This document shows, in pieces, positions 42,188 to 52,556 of a stretch of 64,000 bases of DNA. Location of the stretch: positions 1,741,001 to 1,805,000 of the forward strand of contig NC_053148.1 of NCBI RefSeq assembly GCF_016808335.1. The letters are read 5' to 3'. Source of the stretch: Panicum virgatum (taxonomy: Eukaryota > Streptophyta > Magnoliopsida > Poales > Poaceae). Under the pieces are notes generated by a model. It did not search any database and was not told the DNA's origin. It saw nothing but the letters and a program-made list of their open reading frames with translations. Every line of letters begins with the position of its first letter. Within the stretch, counting starts at the first letter, position 1. A program made the translations under genes and the position numbers.

Positions 42188-44327
42188 GTACCTTGAGATC
42201 TGGAAATTTTGATCGCCAACGAGATGTGCCCCTGATGAGATCACACATCCTGAAAAACATAGTAGTATTAGTAACAGTATCAGTCTCAAAAAACAGAGGA
42301 GATAGCAGTAAACTAGTAGTAATACAGAAAGCAAGCGATAGTAGAAGTAGAATATGCATTACAAATATACGGTACAGCTTGAAGCCTGTAAATATAAAGC
42401 CATATGTATACAAGTGCATGCTAGTGTGTTCTGGGTATTGTCTGTGGCTGCAAAGATCAGTATGTCATATGTTTATGTTGAAGCATGAGAAAATCGACTA
42501 AATTTCCTCGTCCGCTTAAGCTTTTGGGTGGACTGATCCAGACATGCATCAAAATAATTTCTTCATTTCCTTCCATATGTACCAATATATTAGATTACAC
42601 TAGATCAAGGTTTCAACTCCACTAACCAAGTACAATGATTCCATCCATTGCACTAGATACTCTTCCTTTGGCCCCTTGCAGTAGTGGGCTTCACTATTCG
42701 CACGTCATCTAATCATGCCTGGAATCATATAGATAGCTTGTTTGTAGCTCAAGGAAAAGGGACCGCGGATTTGGTTCTCAACCCCAACTGGAGCAGTTTG
42801 CTGAATTTTCTATCGCGCACGGGTGAGAAAAAAGGTAGCAGCAAACAAAAGGAGGTTAAACATGCTTGCAACTCAAGCTCCACTACTGTTCTATTACCAG
42901 TTTGGCAACAGTTGACTAAGACGGTCTCATGGCACTCCTAAACAGTTGTTAATCTGGAGATGGTTACTGTTTACTTGTTAGAAAAGAGAGACCATAAAGA
43001 ACACACATGATCTAATTAGGTAGAGGATTAAAGAATGATGGACTGAGAAGACTCATTGTACCTCTAACTAGTTGTTAAACATACCCCTTTATGTTCCACT
43101 AGGAGGAAAGCCCCTTTCTAGGTAACCCTAACACATCAGGAGATAGAAGAATTAAGCTGGACACTTGCTAGCAATCATCCCTTGATTCCTTCTATCATAA
43201 AAATGATCACTTTCTACCAATAAGTACACAGCTAAACCTACTAGATGTACTTAATCAAGTGATTGGCATGATTTAGGATATCATTAGCAGAAGATTGGCC
43301 TCATGATGGCTGAGAAATTGTTGATGATTAGCTGAAAGGCACAGAAGATTCCTGTGCCATAACGGGACAACTTAATAATGCACCACCTTTCGCATAAGTG
43401 CCAAACCCCAAATGGTTCAGTTTGAAGTGGCTAATGATGTAGGAATGAATAGATCAGTAGCTGGATTAGGATGGACCATAATTTAGTCCGAGTATTTGAA
43501 TCGAGCAGTTTAATGAAGACAGCGATCTCTATCAACTAAAATTCACAATATATTTGATGGACCACTTTGCTAACCTGTACTATAATGCTAAAGAATGACC
43601 TCCCTCGTGCTCAGCACATTGCGGCACCCCATATGACAAATTTTGGTTTCTTGCAAGCACAGGAGTGTTAACTTCATCAGAAGAATACACTTTAAAGGGA
43701 ACACATTTGTTTTCCATTTCAGTATCAGGGCAAAAAAGTCTAAATTCCATCAAGAGCAGACTATCATCAAGGTATCACAAAACGTCTCATTTTATCTGTT
43801 GACTCTACCAGTGTCGGTAACGTCATGTTATTGGATGTTCTCAAAAGGAAATTAAATGCAGGTTAAACTGATAATGCATCTATTTCAGATATATAAAGAT
43901 TAGGCTAGACATAAGCTGACAGTCAGTCTACAGCACTTGGCTAGTATTTCATAAGTCCTAGGATCCATGCTTAAGCAGTTCCCGGAAGAACAAGTAAAAT
44001 ACCTGACTAAAACTGGAAGCGGCACATGTGCACCTTTATAGGTTCAGAACATCTTAAACCTGGGTTATGACTTAGGAGGTAAAATAGTGTGAAAAAGATC
44101 AACAATAGTTGCTTCCCGAACTGTACTCTCAAATATCAGGTAATAGATGAAAGGCAGTGCATATTTTTGAAGAAACATGAAAGTTCTGCAATAAAACCAA
44201 AGTTTATTAAACATGAAGAGCTGTTGTACAACATACAACAATGAGAAATTAGTTGGTATATACTTGTTACCAACCACCTAATTTGGCTGACTATGAGCTA
44301 CAAGAAAAGATCAAATTAACAGTTGCC
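42188..44327. other. Intergenic region between convergent genes
   Basis: The ends are the 3' UTRs of the dehydrogenase (+) and BTB gene (-). No coding frame or mobile element with clear ends was seen. Confidence 0.4.
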
Positions 44328-45626
44328 TTACAAGCTGACTGTGGGGTTGCTACCTCCATTTAGCCCGCCCACCAGCCTTCTCTTTGCTGTTTTACTGCGA
44401 TAACACCACACCTCAAATGCTTCAGTGAGATCAGGATACCTGAACTGCTCTGCTTGCTTCATCCACTCTGACAGGATATCAGCCTGATCATCCGATGGCA
44501 ATGCTAACACGATCGATACTATTGCGCTCTCAATATTCTGACTCAAGTCTGAATCCATCTGCAGAGATGTTTCATTCTTACTATTTTCATCTAGAAAACG
44601 CTTTGTCATTTGAATATAAGGAAGCCATGTCTTCAGGATATGAACTCTGGATGATGATGGGAGAACCACTGAGCCATAGCCAACAGCATCCAGGGCTTTT
44701 CCAGTCACTTCGATAAGCTTTGCCTTCACAGCCCACAAGCCTGAGATATACTTCTTGTCCTGAACCACTGAAAGAACGTAGTCAGAGATTTCTGACCAGC
44801 AAGAAACAAAGTCATGCATCATCTCAATCTTTGCCAAGAGATTAGCTATCCAGTCAATGTCAGCTAAGCTGCATAGAATCCTTTGCTCTGCTTGGTCAGG
44901 TGATTGATCAAACTCAGTGCACAACAGATCTAGGGCAGTCCTAAGTGCACCTAACAGTTTTCTCAAGCCTTCCTGAACCACAGATTTCACATCTTCATCT
45001 GTAGTAACCAAAGCAGTATCATCATCCTCATGGATCATAAAGTCAATTTGCTCCTGGGCAGAAGTTTTGAGGTCGTCCAAGAAAGGAGGGAATGGAGATT
45101 CCATGCATGTAGCAAAACGAATGGCAGAGATGAAGACATTCTTAACAGTGTCCGCACTTGGGGCTTGAAGACGGGCTAACAAAGAAACCGCTTTGGATCC
45201 AAGAGTTCGAGCTACTTCTAAAATCTCCTCCTCCTCCTTTTCATCCCAGGAAGCAGCTTCAATGTATTCTATACAACTTTTGGTGACCAACTCGCATCCG
45301 AGAGAATTTGATGCTCGAAGAACACCAACAGCTGACTTCACAGAATCAAATGAATCTATAACTGATTCTCTAGGAAGATACATTAACTTCAACATCTTGA
45401 CATAATGGTCATACTCAACTCTTGGGCACTCAATTTCTATGCAATTACTAGAACGGACATCATTTTGACCAAGCCAGTCTGCGAAATACTTGCTATTTCG
45501 GGAAAGGACAGATGAATGGCAGGAAAACCATTCTGGCAGCTCATCAATCAATTTAAAGCAAACACGGACATCACTTGTAGTATGGTCATCAAACTTGTAG
45601 CCCTCAACCAGTTTGACAGGGTCCAT
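44328..45626 (-). CDS. BTB/POZ domain protein
   Basis: The coding sequence is a single exon of 432 residues. The N-terminal BTB fold spans about residues 17-125 (SDVRVCFKLID, FSCHSSVLSRNSKYFADWL, YVKMLKLMYLP). A helical C-terminal region follows, with an acidic linker (EEEEILEVA) and the end motif WMKQAEQFRYPDLTEAFEVWCYR. It resembles plant BTB/POZ proteins such as At1g63850/At3g05675, thought to be substrate adaptors for cullin-3 ubiquitin ligases; that role is inferred from family. A splice acceptor 59 bp before the ATG and a donor at 46641-46644 suggest a leader intron of about 955 bp. Confidence 0.88.
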   Translation of the reverse strand: MDPVKLVEGYKFDDHTTSDVRVCFKLIDELPEWFSCHSSVLSRNSKYFADWLGQNDVRSSNCIEIECPRVEYDHYVKMLKLMYLPRESVIDSFDSVKSAVGVLRASNSLGCELVTKSCIEYIEAASWDEKEEEEILEVARTLGSKAVSLLARLQAPSADTVKNVFISAIRFATCMESPFPPFLDDLKTSAQEQIDFMIHEDDDTALVTTDEDVKSVVQEGLRKLLGALRTALDLLCTEFDQSPDQAEQRILCSLADIDWIANLLAKIEMMHDFVSCWSEISDYVLSVVQDKKYISGLWAVKAKLIEVTGKALDAVGYGSVVLPSSSRVHILKTWLPYIQMTKRFLDENSKNETSLQMDSDLSQNIESAIVSIVLALPSDDQADILSEWMKQAEQFRYPDLTEAFEVWCYRSKTAKRRLVGGLNGGSNPTVSL

Positions 45627-46950
45627 GTTGCTTCAGATCACCAGTATTGTTTCTCCATGTATATTAGCAACAGATGTCCACAAAACTGCACCAAAAAGCA
45701 AATAATTAACGGTGGGCACAAAAGAGCATTGCTGGTTATAAAGCCTATCATACTATTACCATCACAGACAACTTTTTTGATGAAAATTAACATAGCTTAC
45801 GGAAATATTATAATATGACGTTTTTTTGAGTATGTCAATATAAAATATCATTTGTTGTTTTGCAAGAATATACCGAAAACTTATTGGCATTCACAGCAAA
45901 AGTTAAATGATTAAATCTGCGTTAAGAGTCAACATTCAGCTTAGACATGATAACTACTTTTCTGACCATTCTGGTTGCAATAATCCATTTGGGTAACTTC
46001 AGCCTGGAAACTCCAATCCTCTTATGTTAATAGGTTTTTTTCATGCCAAATCCATGGTGGACTCTCTCTCTCTCTCTAAAAGTAAAAGCAGAGGCCACTT
46101 ATGTCCCCCTAAAACCCAACCTCAGCCATAAATTCAGTTAGCCATTGCAAAACTTTATTCTACAATCACCGCACGTGGCACATTGTGTTTTCCATGCATA
46201 ATTACGCAATGAACCGCTCCTCACTCCATTGGACTATCATCAATGAAGTAAGGTCTTAAAAAGTTGAGTTCGCTACTTACTTACCAGTGGTTGCTGGCCA
46301 GCACACGCGCCTCTAAGGTCAAGTGAGTAGCACAATTTAGGCAAGCACACATACACCTCCAAGTTGGGTGGATTGATGCCTCTCATCGAGAAATTTCAGA
46401 ATTTCTAATCACATAAGTAAGCTAGTAATGTTCACTACAGCTCTACTCACTGGCACGGAGGGGTGGACCCAGCATAGGACACGGGTGCACACATGTACAC
46501 CCGATAATTCTTGCAAACGAAATCGAAGTTAGTAGTATGTAATATATATTGTAACTGGATTCAGATCCGAATACAAATAGTTTTGTTAGGGTTTGGGGGT
46601 GCACCGTCCCGCACAGCAGAAGGAAAGAGAAGGGGCGGGCATACCTGGAGGATACGCTCGTCGCCGACAAAGGTCTGGGCGAAGACAGGACAAATGGCGC
46701 CACCGCGAGCCGTCGCCGCCAGGGAAGGAAGAGTAAGGGAGGAAAGAGTCCCGACTGTCCGAGAGAAGGGAAAGGTTCAAGAAACTCAGAGCCGCTCCCA
46801 GCTCCTGGCGGTCAGCCCCCCGTATCCGCTCAGCTTTTTCTCTCTCAGCTGCTCCTTCCACCACCTTGCGCCGCGCCGGCGCCGCTAGGGGACTTGAGGG
46901 TGAGGGATGGGGGCAGGGAGCACCGCGCGGCCTGCGGCCGATGGCAACTG
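45627..46950 (-). promoter_or_regulatory. Leader exons, leader intron and promoter of the BTB gene
   Basis: On the minus strand a donor CTCCAG/GTATGC at 46645/46644 and an acceptor GGTGCAG/TTTTG at 45686/45685 bracket an intron of about 955 bp. The first leader exon (46645 to about 46900) is GC-rich. An open frame across it (46864 leftward) does not join the BTB frame after splicing, so it is treated as untranslated. A CT microsatellite lies at about 46064-46076. Confidence 0.5.
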
Positions 46951-48525
46951 CTCAGTACGCGGCGCGAGAGAGACACAGAACTCACCAGCGAGACGATGCG
47001 ATGAGCGGTCGGGGCCTGCGACCCAGAAAGACCGACTACAATGTGTGAAGAGATGCAGGGGCAAATATGACCTTTCACTAGGACTGATATATGTAAGAGA
47101 AAAATAAAAGAATGGAAATAGAGAAAATTCCTTGAATGGAAACCTCCAGCATTATATTTTGAAAGATTAACAAATTGAAGGTTATATCCAGCAAAGCTTG
47201 CGGATTTGATGTCAAATATTAAAATTCCTCATCCTACGCGGTGCCAAAGGAAGGGAAGGAAGATGTTCTCGAACTTTTAGGGAGATCGAAATAGACTATG
47301 GAAATAAGGGCAAGGTTGGATGCCAATTTATACCGAGTCAAAATTATGGTATTGCCAAATGTATTCATTTGGTTTAGTGTTAAAATGTTGGCAACTAATA
47401 TTTTTCCCTTTATAAGGTTTAAGAAGTTTCTAGTAACTTGCTATATTGTTTTGGTCACAAATATTGAGTGCTATTTTAAACATCAACCAATCGGTAGCCA
47501 AATTTTATTAGCATTCCCTGATTTTGGCTTGGCAAAAATTGACCTCCAGGCATCAAGCCAGTCAGGCAAGTAAAGACCGGGAGTGGTATTTTTCCCCCCA
47601 AATATCATGGTTCAACGCTGCTACAGGTCGTGTTTGGTTGTATGTTTTCAAGTTCAAGCTGCACACAAATTAAAATGAAATCTTAAATACCACTAGTGTG
47701 TTCACTAAACTCTCAATACCCAATTCCTAGCCCTCTGATTGCATATGGGAATGTTCAATTTGAACCCAGTATTTGTTTGTTTGAGATCACAACCGTGACA
47801 AGCCACACGCTGTATGGGATGCAGAACCAGCGAAAGGAAGACGGAAAGAAAAGGAACGTTTGATGAACAAAAATCATGTGATTGTGGAGGCTCTAAAACC
47901 TCTGAAGCACTGGATATAACTAAAAACTCAGTCAATACTCCATCCAACAACGCGGCGTGTTTCGTTTAAAGAAAGTCTTGAAAATGATTTTGATCTTCTA
48001 ATTCTCTTGCAAACGAGCACAAATTCAAGAGGACAATAGGAAAGAGTTCATACGGTACATATGCAATGAGTTTCAGCACCAAGGGAGTGTACTTTTGCCT
48101 TGAAGTTGAAAACCTAAAGATTTCACAGAGTACAATGCAATGTGTGCCGGTGTGCAGAATCTGGGTCTATTCCTTTTAATCAGTGAAGGGATCAATAACA
48201 TTCACTACTAGTACTTTGGATTAACCACTTTTATTCAAATCACAAATACAATCACTCATATCTACCACATGATGTGGATATCTGGCAGTTCCATCTATCA
48301 AAACCTTGTAGGTAATCCATCAACCATGGCCTTCCTAGTTCAATGACCCTCAAATGGAACTACAACCCTTTCAACAAAGCTTGCTCAAAGGGCACAATAA
48401 GAATGGCTTTACACAGAGAAAAATTACAGCAAAGCTTGCCATGAACAAAATGGAGCAAGCAGCTGAGATCAGAGTCGTCAAATCATCATCACTCATCATA
48501 AGGAACATACACAGAGGTAGCAGGC
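46951..48525. other. Intergenic region between the BTB and Cdc14-like genes
   Basis: The left end is the BTB promoter and the right end is the 3' UTR of the Cdc14-like gene. No further feature is supported. Confidence 0.4.
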
Positions 48526-51500
48526 TTAGTAGGGCTCCAAGGATTCGACAACTCTCATTGCTTGTATTTGCAAAGTCGTCTGCCTTTGCTCTGTGTCAAG
48601 GGTGGAGCCGAACCGGCTAGCTGCCCATATGAGTGATGCGCACTGCTCACCAAATAGATTTTTCATATGTTCATGTATGGGAGAGTTTTCCTTCACATAA
48701 ACATGACCAATGAGCAACAATAGTAACTCCCCGCATTTCAATCTGCATCAAAGTGTCAAATGAATAAAAAAAACTAAGTCATATCAAAAGCCATCAATAT
48801 TTAAACAGAGCATCAAGCCTGCAGACACAATTATATCTTAGGAGCAACCAAACATATTGTTCACAAAGGTATCTACAGCTTTGTCAAGTGGGAAGGAATC
48901 TTTGTCAAGCCACCAATTATGGTTTAATGGGCCTTTTTCATTTGATCATTCACTTGATTGTGTTTCTTCAAGGACACATTATAATATATTCTTTATATGG
49001 CGCAGTAAAATAAGTTACATTCAAATTATGAGGCTAGGCATTCAGACAAAAAAGAGCTTGAGGAATAATACTTGCCTTATATGCTTTTCTACTTGCACAT
49101 CCTTTAAAAGTTCAGCAACCTTGTCGAGCCCACTGTATTCCTCAAAATCCTTGCCAAGTAGTTATATAGAATGCAGTCAGCAGAAGAATAGAAAGAGCCA
49201 TAGAAACCAGAAACATCCAGCATGCCAATCTGTTTATTGCTATATGATTCTTTTCTAACTCAAGTGAACTTACAGCAATTATTAATGAGTAATGACGTAG
49301 AAAAGAAATATATTTTTCACAAATCTTGGCCCATGCAAAACATGCTTTGAAGGACAAAGACCAATATGCTCTACAATTGTAACAACCAAACACATAGGCA
49401 TTTCAATCATATCAGAATGTCTACTGGATTGCTTTTGAAAGTGCTCTCTTACACTGAGCACCTATATCTAAGATGCAAAATGCTAGATAACCAAGCTTCA
49501 CATATATTAGACTTAGGCAATTGTTTAGGTAAAGAGGTAACCATACCATCTGATTTGAGGGTGAGTCCAACATCACTGATATCAGTGCGTCCAAGCACAC
49601 TCCTTGCTCAGTTGGACCTCGGCTGGCTAATATATTCAAGAGCACCTACACCAAGTTCAGTTGGTAACTGATCAATGTAAGACACAATCTATCTAAAGCC
49701 ACACAAGTGGATGATATCCTGTTAACTTATGGTTTATGCTTGGCAAAAAGAAGGCCTTCATAGGTGAATAAAAGTTGACGGATTATGGTCACAAAGAACA
49801 GGAACTTCTTGACAGTAATCTGACCTCGTTGAAGCCCAGAAGTAATGTTAGTAATCGGAAATGTATGGTGATTACCTTCACAGCCTTGTATTTGTGGGCT
49901 AGAGCTGTGCATCGGCTATATAAAAGGCAACAGCCTTCCAAGACTCTAAGAGCAAGAGCAATTTCAGAATCTGTTGAGGGGCTTGTAATCCTCATTGGTT
50001 CGGTTCCAAAAATATGATCCAATGTCACAACAGGATCTTCCTTTGGTTGATGCAATGAATTCTGGAAGAGAACAGGAATAACTGTAGCAAACACAAGCTC
50101 ATCAGTAAGTGCTGCATTCTCGGGTGTAAACATACCAAGCCAAATGCCTAAGCATATTAATGCCTTTTGAGATTTATAAAATTGTGAACTAGTATGTGCA
50201 CTACAAATCCACAGTAAGAAGAAATATACCTCATTGTAACATTGTTCTACCAGATTACTCATCGAAACTTATGCTAGATACAAGAATGATCATACAACTC
50301 CAAAAGTTTAGTACAGATCTCTGTTTTCAAGGCGTCACCTAGGCGACAAGGCGGTGGCGGCTCGCCTTGCTTAAGGTCTCGCCTTAGCCCGCCTTAGCCC
50401 GCCTAGGCGATAAGGCGGTGGTGGATCGCCTCGCCTCGCCTTACCGCTTTAAAAACATAGGTACAGATATGATTCGCATACAACAGAGTCCACAACATCA
50501 ACATCAACATCAACAAAGCCTTTTAATCCCAAGCAAGTTGGGGTAGGCTAGAGTTGAAACCCAACAAAGACCATTATTCATGGTTCTGGCACGTGAATCG
50601 CGGCTTTCCAAGCACTCCTATCCAAGGACAAATCTCTAGGTATACTCCAGTCTTTCAAGTCTCTTCTAATTGTTTCTTCCCATGTCAACTTCGGCCGGCC
50701 CCTGCCTCTCCTCATATTACCGTCGTGCTTTAGGATACCACTATGCACTGGTGCCTCTGGCGGTCTCCGTTGGACATGTCCAAACCATCTCAGCTAGTGT
50801 TGGATAAGCTTTTCTTCAATTGGTGCTATCCCTAGCCTATCCCGTATATCATCGTTTCGAACTCGATCCATCCTTGTATGCCCACAAATCCAACGCAACA
50901 TGCGCATTTCTGCAACACTTAATTGTTGTACGTGCCGCCTTTTTGTAGGCCAACATTCCGCACCATACAACATTGCCGGTCTAATCGCCGTTCTATAAAA
51001 CTTGCCTTTTAACTTCTGAGGTACCTTCTTGTCACAAAGGACGCCAGATGCTTGGCGCCACTTCATCCATCCCGCTTTGATTCTATGACTAACATCCTCA
51101 TCAATATCTCCATCTCTCTGTAGCATCGATCCCAAATATCGAAAGGTATCTCTTGGGCACTACTTGGCCTTCCAAACTAACATCTCCCTCCTCATGAGTG
51201 GCGCCGAAGTCACCCATTTGACTATTTTAATTGTAAGAGGCACAGATCATTATGAGAATTTCAAACTACAAAATCAAGCTGGTAGCTGCAATAATTCATA
51301 AAGCACATTCAAGATTTATGTAGGTCCATTTAGGTTTAGATTTCAAAAAAGATACCCAATACATAGTTAACACTTAACAGGTTTGCACTTCCCTCAAACG
51401 CACCACAAGGGGACAGAGCGAACGCAGCCGTTATACATTGGCAACAATTAATTGCAATCCAAGAAGTCGGCAAAGGAATAATTATGTCGTTACTCATTAC

Positions 51501-52274
51501 AAATATTTGTAAACAAAACAAGCTACCTATTTATATTAAAAAGGAGTAAAAGCGCCAGAAAGCAACAAATGGGAAGAAAAAACGAACACTACAGCTACCT
51601 AGACCATGCTACCAACAACGGCTACCTAGTTATCGTTACTATGGATGTCATTCTCGAGACCTGAAGGAGTATAAATCAAAAGGCTGTTTGGGGGCATTTA
51701 TTATCTGCTGAATCTTAGAATCTAATTAACGAGCCTATGAGTGTTGTATTGATTCAATCCCCCTGTTTATGTTAAATTCTAGCAAGAGGCTTCCCACTGC
51801 TCCAACTTACAGTCTTTAATTTGTGTCCAAGGATTGTTCATTAATATCAAACAGCCACTGGTCATCACATAAGAGAATATTGTTTCACCTATTACACTAC
51901 CATTGCGTAGTCGGATGGAACTCATCAAGATTCCAATAATTTCGCATCAGATCACCGAAAATGGACAGAGGAATAGTACCTTGGAGATCGGGGATGGATT
52001 GGGAGTGGCGGAAAAGGAGCAGCCGCGCGTCGTCGGCCGCGGATGCGGTCGAGCGAAGAAAACCGAGGAGGCTGCGGAGACCACGCGCGCGGAGGAAGGA
52101 GAAGTCCGCCTTGGCATCACGCAGCCCCGAGCGCAGCGCCAGTGTCACCTCGCGGTACAAACGCCGCCGCGCGAGCGCATCCGCCAGCTCCCCACCACTG
52201 CCACTTCCTCCCTCATCCGCACCCGACGCAGAAGACCCATCCCCTGCTGCCGGCTCCGCCTCCTTCCGACTCAT
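48526..52274 (-). CDS. Cdc14/SIN-component-like helical-repeat protein, six exons
   Basis: The minus-strand exons are 52274-51980, 50267-50230, 50163-49876, 49645-49547, 49149-49076 and 48742-48526. Phases close on 336 residues. Five splice sites read as GT donors; the last intron uses a GC donor (GCAAGT). The N-terminus is Gly/Ser/acidic, followed by helical ARM-like sequence. The segment [15 protein letters not shown] through [16 protein letters not shown] (about residues 240-275) resembles the fungal Cdc14 family of the septation initiation network (PF08045-like), distinct from the Cdc14 phosphatase. The plant function is not known to me. The start at 52274 faces the PPR gene head to head. 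Intron 1 (1.7 kb) holds a MITE and a LINE fragment. Confidence 0.85.
50311..50468 (-). mobile_element. hAT-type MITE in intron 1 of the Cdc14-like gene, duplication GTACAGAT
   Basis: The element at 50319-50460 (142 bp) is flanked by GTACAGAT at 50311-50318 and 50461-50468. It consists largely of GGCG/CGCC-rich short repeats (AAGGCGGTGG, CGCCTTAGCCCGCCT). It is the same family as 53009-53160, in the opposite orientation. Confidence 0.92.
50494..51230 (-). mobile_element. 5'-truncated RTE-type LINE fragment
   Basis: The minus strand encodes the C-terminal end of a LINE reverse transcriptase polyprotein: [48 protein letters not shown] and [12 protein letters not shown]. The frame is interrupted by a UAG near 50793. 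The 3' tail on the minus strand is a short GTT/GAT repeat, as in plant RTE elements. It is transcribed in the same direction as its host gene. The target duplication was not identified. Confidence 0.85.
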
Positions 52275-52556
52275 CCCCGTCGCCTCCGGCCGCGGCGACG
52301 TCGCCGCCCTCCGCCTCTCTTCCCCCTCCTTCGCAGCTCCTTTTTTGGCTTTCCCGTTTTACCCCTGGCTCATGAAGAGAAACTGACGCCATCTTATTTT
52401 CAGAGCCCACGGCCCACCAAGGCCCAGAAAAACCCAACGCGATCACACGAGTGGCCGAGTGGGGTAGTCAGGCGAGGCGAGCTCCTCCCCGCGCCGCCGC
52501 CAAAACCCTCAAAACCCCGAGACGCCGGCGGCGAGGAAGAGAGGGCGGAGGCGGAG
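52275..52556. promoter_or_regulatory. Shared bidirectional promoter region
   Basis: Only 282 bp separate the two start codons of the divergent Cdc14-like (-) and PPR (+) genes. The region is GC-rich with CT-rich stretches and includes AGGCCCA/GGCCCA motifs near 52400-52430, typical of TATA-less housekeeping promoters in grasses. No TATA box was seen. Confidence 0.6.

Noticed and set aside
46586..46864. 92-codon minus-strand frame upstream of the BTB gene
   Set aside because: It does not join the BTB frame after splicing at the evident donor and acceptor. Treated as leader sequence.
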